Shown one piece after another: positions 1 to 15,800 of a stretch of 64,000 nt of DNA; the first letter of the stretch is position 1, and each line of letters starts with the position of its first letter. The position numbers were made by a program, and so were the translations under genes. This stretch comes from Lingula anatina (lineage: Eukaryota > Brachiopoda > Lingulata > Lingulida > Lingulidae). Under the pieces are notes generated by a model. The model was not told the DNA's origin and ran no database searches. It saw only the letters and a list, made by a program, of their open reading frames with translations. The stretch covers positions 383,930-447,929 of the forward strand of contig NW_019774336.1 of assembly GCF_001039355.2 (NCBI RefSeq), written 5' to 3'.

Positions 1-3
1 CAC

Positions 4-113
4 CTTAATGTCCTGCTCTGGTGAATGAAACCCTCGTTCATCTGGCTCAGAGTTCCTGTCTGTGGTGCGGGTGTGGCTCTTAGACCGGGGACGTCCTCGG
101 CGAATCATCTTTA
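4..113 (-). CDS. Probable coding exon of an unidentified gene with an AT-hook-like motif (partial gene)
   Basis: On the minus strand an acceptor (tacag) at 114-118 is followed by an open frame running to the window edge. The frame reads an ATG at 108-106, then MIRRGRPRSKSHTRTTDRN and continues to ...SPEQDIK. An AAG|GTG donor-like junction falls at positions 4-3, so the exon may be complete. The core RRGRPRS, a GRP flanked by basic residues, resembles an AT-hook, a minor-groove DNA-binding motif seen in chromatin proteins. The exon is clearly GC-richer than its surroundings. If the ATG is the start, upstream exons are non-coding and the promoter could be the CpG patch near 4.1-4.7 kb. The rest of the gene would lie to the left of the window. 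Family not recognised; it could also be an internal exon read from a codon upstream of the ATG. Confidence 0.5.
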
Positions 114-118
114 CTGTA

Positions 119-3100
119 TTGTGTTGCAATTTCTTAAGACTGTAAAAGAAATTAACTTTGTTCAAATAGATTCACAAGGTAAACATTTAACCATTATCAG
201 CATGTAAACTAACAAATTGTGAATACCCCAACAATATCTTACCTTTTGCAAGTTTCAAACCATTTCTGGGTTCTTACCTTCAATACTAGTTTCCCACTGT
301 TCCAGTGAATCTACTTAAGAATGACAGATTATTTAGTTTCTATTTTAACAAAATATTCATGGGTCCAGTGTACAGTGACTGTGCCAAGAATGGACCTCTT
401 CATAAAAGTCAACCCTCCAATGAAATTAGCAGTATTTCCCCTCAGCTGTCAGCCTGCCCGGCTCCCAAGTACCTCACGTGTTCTAGTGTGGCCTTGCCTT
501 TCATCTTCACTTCATAACTCAATAAAATACTTGACGTTTTTATATATTAGATCTGGGACTGGGGCCAGTGCGCTGCATGGAGCCTAATTTAGGAAAAATG
601 CCAAAGGCCTATTCTGGTAATTGGTTGATATAGGGTCAGTTTTTTCTTGATTTGTTCTCCTTGAAGACCAGATGGCTGTGTTTGACAATCTGAATCATCT
701 CTGCCCCCAACACTGCGGTGTTAGCTAAGACCCTTTATGTGCCAGGTTGACTCCATGTTTGTGTAGCAAAATGGTATGTTTATACCCTTAGATCTTTCCT
801 CCGACTTCTTTATTGCCAGTCAGACAGAGAAAACATGCTGTTAAGTCAGATCACTAAGCCCGTGTTTATCTCTCCTTTCTGCCAGCATAACATCACATAA
901 CCTCCGACCTGGCCCGTATTATTTAGCCTGTGATCAGTTATTTCCTCATAATAAATAAATATATGTAAGTGTGAAAAGAATACATTCCAAAAGAAAGTCT
1001 AATCAGTCCCCCACTGTTCTCTTATTCATAGTACCATTTAAAGATGTTGGGATTTACTCCTTGACTTTATTCCTTACAACCCACCTTGATATTCCCATGC
1101 TTCAAGATTTCAAACAACATACCTGTGTTGACTGTTCCATTATGATGACCAGACTTCATCTTAGATCTTTGCACAGTAAATTACTTATACTGCTCCTACC
1201 CCATGACAACCTCTGGATCCCCTCTTCCTTCCCCCAGGACCCCCCCCCCCCCCCGCCAACCCATCAATCTACATACACAATAATTTCTATGCTTTCTTCA
1301 AGAACATTCTAGCAAGACTGCATTCCACCTATTTACTGGGAAATCCAACTTATTCTAGCAGCAAAAACTGTTTCATTATACAATGCATGACATACTTTTT
1401 GCCAAAAAGTGAAAATCAAAATTACTCCAATGCCCTACCAGTTACGAAAAACATAATACTCGTACAAGCAGTGATAGAGCTATATACTTATATCAGTCTC
1501 GAATTGTCTGTAAGCAGAATCTTCTCCAGTAGGCCTCTCTCCCTATTCCACACTGCACACAGTGTGGTACAATCTCCTATATCTCCTAATGCAATAGAAA
1601 TGTCACAGGTTTTTGGAACAGTAAACTCCCAAAGCTGAAAATTTACCAGTCTCCAGTGAATTACTGAATAAATTTTTGACAAGTAGCTCACAGCCCTGCA
1701 CTCTTCAAATATTGTGTTGCATCTCCACACAAAGGCACTAGAATATAGATTGTCTTGTCAGGCGATGATATATTTAGGAATCTATTTTTTGCATAAATTC
1801 ATCTGGTGGGGAGCAACAGTTTATTTATCATTCAAAGCTTAATACAATTTACATACCATGTTTTTTCTTCAAATCTCTATATTAGGTTTGTTTTTCTCTA
1901 TAACTAGTCAGAAAAATCTCTATCATATAACATAATCACATGGTTTTATGTCAAAGGGCTTCAGATACATATACATTAGGATAAGTGACAGACCATCCCA
2001 AATAATGTGTGAGATATGTATTTCATGTAATACAGGAATCTAGGAATGATATACAACTTGTATTTCCATCAAATACACTTAAAGTATCCCATTATGATCC
2101 ATTATGATGCCAGCCTTGCTTAAGCAGTGCAATTTAGCTGACACTGCCATTGAATAGATTTCATAATGGAAATACTCCCATGCCATAAAGATGTCAGTTT
2201 CTTCAACAGAGGGTTTTATACATAAAACTCAGGACTGTCAGGTAAAGTTAACCTGTGAAATTTGAAAATGACTCATTTTGCTCAGACATATAAATACTCT
2301 TATTTGTTGAAATAGTTTTCCAATGGAGATATTGCTTTATCAAGATAATAACTAAAATTTCAGAATAAATATCTGGATAAGTATGATTTTATGATTTATA
2401 TTATGCTTACTCTATTATGACTTTAAACAAATGGTAGAAAAGGTAAAACTGTCTTGATGGTATTTGTTTTTGTTGATAACTTTTCAAATCATTCCAGATT
2501 TGCTCCCATATACAAGTTGGCTATGTGTCAAAATATTTTACATAGTATACATACCATGATAGCCCAAGTTAACGTCAACATACTTAAGTTGGAGAAATGA
2601 ATGCTAGATATATGCACTGACTAGGTTCAATTCAAAGCAAACAAATGATGAGGTTACATCAATGTGTAAATGTTCTTTAATTCTGACAGGAGTCAAGGCC
2701 TTCTTGTTACATTATACAAATTTGTTAGATGCAACAAATGGCTGTTTCACCAGGGAATTATCTACGATATATAATTCCCTGGTCTCACGAACTTTCTGTG
2801 TTGCTTATTGCTCATAGCAAGGCTTAAAGTTCAAAACACCTGACATGCACTAGTATTCATCATAATTCATAAACAGCTACATGGCAATAGTTTTTGAATA
2901 TCTAGTTTTAACGAATCATTATTTTTTATTATTTATACCACTTCATTATTGTAATTTGAAGAGTATTTATGTCTATAATAAACATTAATTATGCCCCAAA
3001 AAATCTGATGCATAAGTAGTATTAAACTGCATTTCTTAAGTTGTTTTGAGAACATAATATTTGTCGAGGGCCTTTGAACCATTAATTAAAGGGGACAAAC

Positions 3101-4079
3101 ATTGTTAATACATATATGAAGTGATTGTGTTTGGAACATTTAAAATAGTTTCTGGGTCACAAAAAATTGGGGGAGGGGGGGCTAAACAAGGCAATAAATT
3201 TTATCTTTTGAAGACTTTGTGACTATGGACAATCATGCTGCTACAGATGACATCCATTCAGGTTGAATGACTCACAAGTCTAAAATTAACTTGAACTGAG
3301 TCCAGTAATATTCGTATTACCTGCTATCCATTCAATCTTGCTTAAATATCCAAAAAATGCCCTGTTTGCCTCAGAGGCCACTTGTGTTTTGAAGTTATCT
3401 TAATTAAAAACTGCTCAAAGATTATCTATGGAGTTTGTCTCAGAGCAGTCTTCTTATATAAGTATGAGCATTGTATTAATTATGTCTAAGACTCGAGGCC
3501 CAAGAAACTTATATTTTCTGGAGGCGCTATGACACTGAGGTACAGACCACATCCTTTTCTAATTCCCAGTGGTGCTGTAACTACTTAATATATATATGAG
3601 GTATGTTGTCTGCACAATAAACCCCTAGCAAAATGAACATTTGAAATTTAAAATTTGTTTTAATTTATACTCAACAATAATAATTTACCAATTATGATAT
3701 TTATATAGAGTCTGAGTCTATATTATACTTAGTAAAGTTAATTCAAAAGAGTCTGTGACTGCCAAACCCATGTTCTCACTCAACAAAATATCAATATGTC
3801 TAGACTAAATGCTGAAGAATATCAGTTGGCAAAGTCTTCGCCAAACTTGCTAATACACCAAAGACTTCATAAATACATTTACACCTTGAATTTCTTCTTC
3901 ACTTCATCAAGTATTAAAATCAATATCACTAAAGGATCTGAGAGAAGCAGTACCAGGGAAGATGTAGATTGGTTGGAAGCTTTCCAGCTTTAAAAAGCAT
4001 ATACTCCGACCTCAATCAAATGCTCCTTTATATATTACCTACAGGTAATTACAATAGTGAATTTGTAAGTTAAAAACTC
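119..4079. other. Non-coding AT-rich stretch (intron or intergenic)
   Basis: No convincing exon is seen on either strand; the open frames present are short, AT-rich and lack splice context. It holds a C-run at about 1242-1254, a G-run near 3171-3180 and one perfect 13-bp inverted repeat at 2749-2783. If the exon at 4-113 belongs to a gene whose promoter is near 4.6 kb, this stretch is its first intron. Confidence 0.5.
2749..2783. repeat. Perfect 13-bp inverted repeat (hairpin)
   Basis: ACCAGGGAATTAT at 2749-2761 is the exact reverse complement of ATAATTCCCTGGT at 2771-2783, with a 9-base loop. No gene ends here, so it is unlikely to be a terminator-like structure. It may be the remnant of a palindromic transposable element or a chance hairpin. 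Confidence 0.7.
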
Positions 4080-4700
4080 AGGCGTTACAACTAATCCCAC
4101 GCTTGTACGGAGAGCAGACGTTTGAGCAAAATGGCTATCGTTATGAAACACGAGTATGATTATTTACGTTTTATTTGTCCTTTTCAACTAAAATCCAAGT
4201 CTACATGCGACATAAAAATCTAGAAGTCAGTGAGCCAAAGACGATCAATACTTAGCAAAAGTTTTAAGGCTTCAAGTTATTTAAATATACAGTAAGTCTG
4301 TGTTTATTCTGTCCAATATTTTTAAACTAAGTTGACAAATGATTTCTTTCGTGTAAAGAAATTCATTAATTAAACATCTTGGTTGTTCTTCAAACATTCA
4401 ACAAATGTCAGTGTCATTTGGTACACTCACTTCTCTCCTCGTAATCGTCGTACATCTACGATTCAATATCTCAATACCTGCAAAAAATTAGATGAAACCG
4501 ACCCCATACACTCAATTTTACCTTGGTAATATTTAATGAGAGATGATATAATACTCACTTTTTACAGTTTGATCAACATAAAACTAGAAAATGTTCCGAT
4601 TGCAAAGTTCTTCGAGCAGACCCCACGCCGCCATGTTGACTTGATCAAGGCCATTGTGCTGGGTGCGACAATCATTGCTACAAATTTACATAGAGGGCTC
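4080..4700 (-). promoter_or_regulatory. Candidate promoter / 5' exon with YY1-type ATGGCGGC site
   Basis: CpG frequency rises above the AT-rich background here (for example around 4100-4150 and 4440-4465). On the minus strand at about 4624-4640 is TCAACATGGCGGCGTGGG, which matches the YY1 consensus (AAnATGGCGGC) that sits just downstream of many metazoan start sites. A short frame from this ATG stops after about 16 codons, so the ATG itself is unlikely to be the start of a long protein. Inferred role: start site of the minus-strand gene whose coding exon lies at 4-113. Confidence 0.35.
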
Positions 4701-5677
4701 AGCAGTTGCAATGTCTTTTTTTCAAGTGAAAGAGCAGATATCATATGCAGAAAAAGCTGCTAGTAATTCACGGGATGAATGTAATTTATTCATTTTTTAA
4801 GAATTCTATTTCAATTGTAGATTTCAATCTAATAATTAAAATAAATGCTTTTGTCAATTCATACAAAATAATATCTAAACGTTTTTATACAAAAATTGCA
4901 TCATTGCAAAAAAATAAAAAATAAAAGATGTTGTTAGTTTAGATCTGTATCTTTAAGAAGTTTGAAAGCATGCCATAAATAACAAAAAAAAAAAAAAAAT
5001 ATATCATGAAAAATTCCACATGAAAGCTAATATTTTCACATGAAAAAAAATTTATGTTACCTCTTAAAAATCAATATTCCCACATTTTACACTGCAATCT
5101 AACTTACATATATCAAAAGCGCATACCAATGATAGGAGACACAAACCATTTGTGAATAAAAATATTTTTCTTAGAATTTATTTTCACATATAAAAAAAGA
5201 AAACTTGGGAGCTCTAAATTGTTTTTAAAATATGCCAACATCAAATAAGCCCTAATGACTGGAAATAATGAAGTCCATATAATAAAATTTAATTTATTTG
5301 TTTGGTCAAAACTATACAATATGGACAATTAACCACTTCCAGAGTTTTCTGCTCCAGCACAATCTGCCATCTCATTTTTCTTAACAAATTACAGTCACTA
5401 CAGATAAAGATCTAGCCATTGAAATGTTGAATGGATACACTTGGAATGGATGATCAATGGCTTTGCTCTGTCATAACTTTGACATCTTTTTCATCTTTCT
5501 CCGGTGGTAAGTTTGGAGAACCTGTGACATACATATCACCAAAGATGTCCTTCATATTTGTCTCACTTCATGTCCTGTGCAAGCTTCTGTTGGTTTTCTT
5601 TCCATGTGGATATAATCACTAATTCTTAGTCTTTATGATAGTCTTAAATTTTAAGTAATTTGTACTTTGCAGTGGTT
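4701..5677 (-). other. SEC61B: SEC61B 3' UTR and intergenic sequence
   Basis: Sequence downstream of the SEC61B stop codon. Poly(A) signals AATAAA on the minus strand occur at 5298-5293 and 5182-5177, so the 3' UTR is probably about 400-550 bases long. The remainder is A/T-rich without coding signal. Confidence 0.45.
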
Positions 5678-7979
<2,302 letters not shown>

Positions 7980-8353
7980 GTTCGTTTCTTAGTCCGTTCT
8001 GAAAAGGATGTGACGAGGCAAGTTGAAATGGAAAGATTCTATCCAGCGATGCTAACTTTGCATATTATCTGATTCACTGCCTGAAACGAGGTTGTTGGTT
8101 GCCTTTGATATAAAGAAAACGTATTTTATACTGTGTAGTACTGATCCTACGAATTAGGTACATAGTGTGCTCGAAATACGAAACCACCACATAAAATATT
8201 AAACGTAGGTTCTTTTTAGAACAAGCTTGTCTTGATTGGTTTGTTTCATTTTTCGTCATAATGGAGGCGCAGTTTTTGATTTTCATGCGAATTTGCACAT
8301 TTTTCATGTTTTTGTGGTTTTGACCTTTGTTGATCACGTTGCTAAACTGAGTC
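7980..8353. promoter_or_regulatory. Bidirectional promoter between SEC61B and the WD-repeat gene
   Basis: Only 374 bases separate the divergent start codons of SEC61B (minus, 7979) and the WD-repeat gene (plus, 8354). The interval must contain both 5' UTRs and core promoters. CpG dinucleotides are more frequent than in the flanks (for example 7975-8025). I see no clear TATA box that can be assigned. A shared promoter is inferred from spacing only. Confidence 0.55.
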
Positions 8354-9766
8354 ATGGTGCATCTTCGAAGTTCAAGGCACAGGTTAGATAATATATCCTC
8401 TATGTGTACCTTATAACGCCTCCATGGCGAGAATTGTGTGACTCTTTACAAGTTAGACAAGCACAGCATTGGTCAATTTTATTTTATTTTATTTTAGCCC
8501 TGTTCTGTTAATTTACCAGTGGTCCAAATTTGTCACTTTTATAATTAATCGATCATGAAACATACAATTATATTTTATATGCCACTCCATATTTTTATTT
8601 TAAATTACATCTTTGCAAATATTATTATAATGGAATCAAACACACAACACTATAAAAAATACATAAAAAGGTCTTTTCATTAATCACCTGTTAAAATATA
8701 AATGAGAAAATATTCAGACATTTTAAGATGTTCACATTTTCTTACAGGGTATTTATATGCCATGGTGGTGGCTATTCTGTAAATGGGGACTGCAAAGTGG
8801 AGACCTGGCAAAGTGTTAAACAAAAAATTGTGGAAAGCCTTGGGAACAAAGATCACATAGAAGAGGAAATCATATTAAATGCCAAATTACAAGTAAACAG
8901 CCCACTTTTTGTTTGAGATTTTATTTTATTTTTGTATTTTTATAAAGATTGCATGTAAAGGATGAAAGAAGTTAATACAGATTTATAAGTTCCACATGTA
9001 CTGGTGTATATAGTATTCTTTAAATATGTATTTGTATGTTTCTTAACAATAACATGATTTTGTATTTCATCTTGATTCATTGTTACTCTCTGATACTTTC
9101 CAGTTGAGAAAAGGGATGTTGAGAGAGTAAAGCATCACATCAAAGATTTTTCTGATAAATTTCAGCTTGTGCAAACTCTCCGTGTCTCCAGCCCCATCAA
9201 ATGTATGTCCATGATGCCTGTAACCAATGGTAGTATATTTATTGCACACCATACTGTTGGGGTAGACTGCCAATTCAGTTCATTCTTTTCAATGAGAAAC
9301 AACAACTCGTATACTGCATACATTGCAAGGTATGCACTGACCTGTGTTTTTGTGTTTTTGAGAGTGAGAATAAATCTTGCACAGCTTTTATTTGCATTGT
9401 AACTGTAGTAATCTTTTATAGTTTATGTAATAATTTCTTCTAAAATTAATTTTATGATAAGATTTTAAATATTCAGACATTGCATATATTAATGTTAATG
9501 TGTCTGGTAATTTAATTATTTGATACCATACTCAGTACATATGATACTCTCTCCTTGATATTTTAGGTGCAAGATCCCATATGAAGTCACAAACATAATG
9601 TTTATTCCAAAGTACAAGGTATTCATTTTATTTAAACAATTGGGAGTATTAAAAATAGAAGATATTTGATATATTTCTAAGAAATATAATTTTTATTCAA
9701 GACATCATGTATTCTAAAGCTAATTTCTATCACATGTTGACGAGCTAAATTAACTGTGATACTGTA

Positions 9767-9827
<61 letters not shown>

Positions 9828-12800
9828 GTTTTCAGAAGGTTATTGGCTTTTGTACTGACAACACGCTCCGTGTGTTTGATGACTGCAAATATAACTGCAG
9901 AGAACTTGCTACCACAAGCTGTCAGCATTCTGTACTGAGGTGGGTACCACAGGTGCACTTACAGTGAGCATGGACACTTCACTTAACACCTGTAGCATTT
10001 TGTATTCATTCATGCTGATTGGAATGTGCTTCTTACTAGCAATGGTTAAGTCTTGTACAATGTAAGTTGTTTTCATATGTCAAGTACAGGTAACAGCTAT
10101 GCCAGTCTTTGATTCTTTTACCTTAAGAAAGAATAGATAAGCCAACCCACAGTTATTGTGTTAATTATATTGTGCTGATCACATTTAACATAATTGTGTA
10201 TAATCTTTGACATCTAAAATTTCTTTGAATTGAAAGATTTATTTATATGTACATTCCTTTAGCCTTATCTATAATGCTGATACAGATGAAATTGTTGCTG
10301 GTTTCCGTGGTGGAATAATGCGCTGGAAGATTGGAGGCATGAAGAAGGTGAGATGAGAGAGTTTTTGTAATAAATGATGATAGTAATGATGATAGTACAT
10401 GTATATATCATGCAAATCTGTATAGTTCTTACCAAAGTTTGAGAGTAAACATCTCATGTTTCTCAAGTATAAGTTACTAGCTGGGTTTAATTATTATGAT
10501 ATATGGGTTATTAAATCAGGAGATATGTTAATTGTAGTTTTCTTTTTTTCCCAACACTACATGTAGCTATTGAAGCCACTTCAGCCTGGTGAGCCATTTG
10601 AAACCAATATTCCTGAAATGGAGGTTAGAATGCCTACATAGTCAACTCTTCCTATACATTATTACATCCAACACATTAATTTAAAATTCAGAATTGCCCA
10701 AAGCATTAGGCAAACAAATAATTGCATCAAGTGTTTTTTTAACGTGTGTGCTCGTGTGTGTGTGTTTGGGGGGGGGGGGGGGTCATACTGTCAAACAGTA
10801 TCCTGTTTCCAAAATGTACTTTTAGTTTTCTTTTTGATTTATTTTAGTGGGTTAAATCTGTGCAGATTGACAATTTTGGGAAATATATCTTAGCAACCAG
10901 TGAAAATGGAATATTCATCATAAACTACATTGTAAGTAATTGATTTTTTAAAATGCTAATGGGGATTCGCAACAAATTCCATAGTAGAAAAACAAGTTAC
11001 CCCCACCAAACAGATTTTAATTAAGTTCATTGCTTTTATATATGAAAACTGATGTATGTACAAGTCAATAGTATTAGTTTCATCAGTTGTGTAGTAAGAT
11101 CATAGTCACAGTTCATTTTTTTCAGAAGTTTTGAAATAGAAGTGAAAATTAATTATGACTATGCACTTGTTTAATTTTTTTATTTCATAGTACAGTTTTA
11201 TGTGCTGCAAATTGTATAGTAAACTGGGCTTTTTTTTGTTGTTGTTGTTTTAGAGTGGTAAACAGGTAGCTTTTATACCTAACAGACATCAGGCTTCCTT
11301 GACTTGGTGAGATCAGTAATTATGAAGGTTAATGTAAAGCTTTGATTGTTTAATTTTGAATTGTTTAGTTTTACAAGGAAAAGTCATCCTGTGATTTTTT
11401 TCTTAATTGTGAATTAATTCCATGAATTGATCAAGCAAAACATATAACTGTTAATAACAGTTATTGATTTCAGACAACATTATTGCTGGTTATTTTATAA
11501 GAAATAATTCTCTTTTAGCTTTGCTTTTTACAACCCACTACAGTATTTTGTCACAAGTGCAGGTGATGGCAGCATACTGGTGAGCAAAGTAAAACCATAA
11601 TAGTGCCGTAAAAGATACAAAAAAACATAATTTTGATTGTGGATTTAGGCTGCAAGCCATTTGCAAGTTAAACAATACTAAATAGAATATTGTAAATGAT
11701 AATACATGGAACTGCTATTGTTGTTTATATTACATTCATGTTTTTCATTCAGGTGTGGAACTCAATCTTGTTTAATTTGGTATCAGAGCTGAAGGGACAT
11801 ATCAAAAGTGTGACAAGTAAGTGCTGTCAGTCAGTGTATTAAACAATTTGGCTTCTAAAAAATGCATTTTAATTGCAGATGGAAAGGATACTAAGGAAAA
11901 ATAATTTGTTCTTTTAGAAAATTGAAGTGTTTATCACGAATTAGTTTTCAGTTTTTTAATTAATTTGACAAAGGAAAAATATTCAGGGAGTCTCATGTAG
12001 TCATTGCTGCACTTCTTGTTTAGTTTTGTTGTGGATATAGCCAGTCTTAATAGATGTGAAATATAATGTCAGTCACAGGCCTGCACATTAGTGGTAGATG
12101 TGAAATAGTACACATTATTTAATAAAAATAATAATGATAATCTTTATTTGCTACTAAAATACCCCGGTAGTTGATTTGTACAATAACATAAATCTTAAAA
12201 TTCACTAACTGAAATAAGATTAATAAAATTGTTCCTTAAAAGTTTTAAGATGAAATAAAACATTTGGTACTCTTGAGGGTATTCATATATGCAATCCTTT
12301 GTCATTGTCTTTGTCATTGTCCCCTCAGGTCTGTGTGTACACTCCATACAACCCCTGTTGTTTTCTGCCTCCAAGGATGGCACAGTCAGGGTGTGGAGAC
12401 TGGACACTATGGAACTGGTAAGGCAGGTTGTATAACACAATATGATGCTAGTTTTTGGTTTGGTTTAATTTTATAATGCAACATTGTAAGGTGATATTGA
12501 AGACCCCGTAATTATATTTGGTAATTTTTTATATAATTCAAAAGAATAAATTTTTTATCAAATGATGTCATATTGTCTGTTTTTTGGATTCATTTTCAGC
12601 ATCTTGACAATTTAGCCAGTTTGTCTGTATCATTCAGTTAAAGAAATATTTTCACTTCAGTTTCAGCGCCTTGATGTGGCCAGTGAGGTGATCTGGATGA
12701 CACTGAGGGATGCAGGGGAGCTGTGCTTTGCCACAGTCAGCAGAATTAGGACATGTAAGCTGAACTTGGTAAGTTTTCTTCTCAAAGTTAATATATACAT

Positions 12801-15800
12801 AGTGCTTAGATATATTTGTAGTGACATTAAAATAGGTAGACTACAGTCTTGTCTTGCATTTCATTTTTAGCATGGCATTACTTATTGCTAGTTCTATTTC
12901 ATCTTGCAGTTCTATCAGCTGTTTACCCCTATGAATACCCCAGTCCTTTCACTGTGTGCTGTCAGGGCAGCAGGCTACCACTCTAAGATATTAGCTGTTG
13001 GAGAGGTGGGTAGAGATCTGCTTTCATTACATGCAGTCCATGATTCTCTGCCATGCCTGCACTCTGTAATGGTCTAGATACCGTTAAGATGAGGAACATT
13101 GCACTGTTTTCTTTTTCAAAAAGAATTGAATTTGAAAAAAAGGATTAATTTATTTTTGGTAAGCATGCTGTCACAGTTTAAGCATATACATGTGAATAGT
13201 GATACTCTGTAGTGTACATTTTACTTTTATTGTTTTACTTTTAGGACTGTAGCGTGCGGTTGATATCCCCTTGCACTGGGAAGACCATCACATTGGTATA
13301 TCCATTGGCAATGTTACAAGTAGGCACACATCTAGTGTTAGTTCACAGTATTTTTGATATGATAATTATGATAATTACAGAATAGAGTTCAGTGTTTATT
13401 GGAAGTTTTTATGAATTTTTATGAATTTTTAGAAAAGATTAACTTTGTTTCTGATAATGACTTCTTATTTCACAAACAGGATCTTAACAACTTTTTAAAA
13501 CATTTTCATGTTTTTCTCATTAAATGCAATTTATATACTTGTTGTATTGAATTCAGCCTCCAAAGGACCTTGTGTATTCCAGCCATGACGCCCTTCTTTA
13601 CTTTCTGATTCACACTGGAGAAGGTATGGATCTACTTGAAAAAGTGAGAAATGCTTTTGAAAAATAATTAACCATATAATGATGGTGGATGATTGTACAT
13701 GTATATATTCAACTAACTCTATTAAATAAGATAATATATACCTTACATGTAAAACAGCAGTTATATATCTTAATGGGTTCTCATTATGATAGATATGTGC
13801 CCTGTAAGTACAGTGGTTTATCAAAAAGCTCATATGTAGCACATTTATACTATGCACTGTGTGTATTTTTTTATTTCCAGTTGTTGTATTTGACTGTACA
13901 CACAATCCATGTTTGCCCATTGAAACTTTAACTCCTGCCAGCCCAGATGAGAGCATCACTGCTTTAGCCTTGCTTAAATTAGTAAGTATTTTGTTTTCCG
14001 AAAGCCAAATCCTGAAAACTTTTCTTCATGGATACTTAATCATCAAATGAAATGGGTTTCAGTAAATAAAAAACCTTTTGGTATGATTTGATAAATTCAG
14101 GTAATATGTATATTAATGTGTAAAGTATGAATTTTTTGAGGTGGAATGTTTTGTTTAGTTGGCTGCTTTATACAGTAGTGTTTTAGGTAGAAATTTGAAG
14201 TGGCCTGTTTTCTCTCTAGGATTGTGCACTTGGTCAAAAAGAAACCTTAAATTGTCCACATTTGATATTTGCTGGTTTGAAAAATGGGCAGGTAAGTTGT
14301 AAGTCTTTTATAATTTTTCTTAAGGTTTTCTGGATAGAAAAATGCCACATAGGTATATATGGATGTGTTTTGTTGTCTTCCATTCATATATAGCAAATAT
14401 ATGTGCATACAGTATTACAGCCATATTTATATAAATCTTAACTTTTTTTGACAAATTAATGTATCAAGACATTATTACTTATTATTTTTAATAAGAAATT
14501 TATTAACGGTTTAATACATCATATGACCCCACCCACCCACCCACCTACCCTCCATTCCCTAACATGTACCCCCAGTGGCACTCATCCCTTGTAACCAGAT
14601 ATAACCTCCTATATTTCAGATCTCTCTCCTGGCAGCCAGCTGTGGCTACCACATGGCACACCCAGTCCAGGCTCACTATGGGAAGATCACAGGGCTGAGG
14701 GTCTCTTTCAGCTCCCATACAGAAGGCAGTAGGACATTGGACAAACTGGTCTCATGTGGCACAGACCAGCAGATTAAAATATGGGAACTGGAGGTGAAAG
14801 GCAGACAGCTGGTGTCTCTCTTTTCCTTGAATGAGGTAGTGTACAGACCTGCATGGATGTTTGACATTAAAATTAATTTGTGTCACAGATAATGAATGTC
14901 ACGCCCTTGCTTGTGGCATGATAGTGCACCAATTTCTTAGGTCTTGAGAGGCTTTTCTTTGGGCATATGGCTTAAAACTTGTTAATTTTAATTTTTTTTT
15001 CAATTTTTGTAATTTTTTCTAGTTTTTGTTTTCACTTTGATCTTCAGAGGTATGGAAATTATTTTAACAAGTAATCATTTACTAAAAACATTTTGCTTGC
15101 TTCTTTCCTGTGTCTACTGAGCATATTCTTTAATCTCACACTCTATTCTATTATTCAATATCATTTTCTTTCTCTTCTGTGTTCCATTCTGCTTCTCTGC
15201 TTTTCCTCTAGCTGCACTTTGACTGCAAGCCCACTAATGTCACACTGTCTGGGGACACAGTCTGCTTCACTGCCACACACTCTAGGTAGCACTGTCATCT
15301 CAACTGCCTCATCCCTTTTATTGATTTACATGTCTGTCTTGTGGTAATGGTTGATAAATGTTACATAGTGTCTGTTACTAATATTGATAGGAACAGGAAC
15401 TGATACACCTACTCTACTTTTTTCCCCTTTTTTACTATGACAACACATTTTGAAATGAGTTTCAATTAGAGCATGAGTTTCTGTGATTTTATGTCTCGAG
15501 TAAAATTGCACGAAGGACCAAAAAAAAAAAAACAAAAACATAAATGTTACACCTTTATTATTACTGTAAATTGCCACTGTTTCCTCTATATATATCTATT
15601 TTATTTATAATTACAGTGTGTTAAGGATGTATTGCCAGTCTTACGTATGTGACTTAGCAACAAGGAACTGTAGTGGTCTTATTGCTCAGATACCTGACCA
15701 TGAAGAGGAGCATGTGCTAGAAGTAAGGAGTTCTTCATCAAGTTATGTAACTGCTTTTGTAGTGTCAGATTAACAGCGTTTTTCATCTATGACAGAAATT

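Noticed and set aside
9677-9958. Minus-strand frame with a long run of asparagines
   Set aside because: It is the (ATT)n microsatellite plus the antisense of exon 5; not a gene.
13531-13959. 142-codon minus-strand open frame over exons 16-17 of the WDR97-like gene
   Set aside because: It is a shadow of two real plus-strand exons and the intron between them; no family resemblance.
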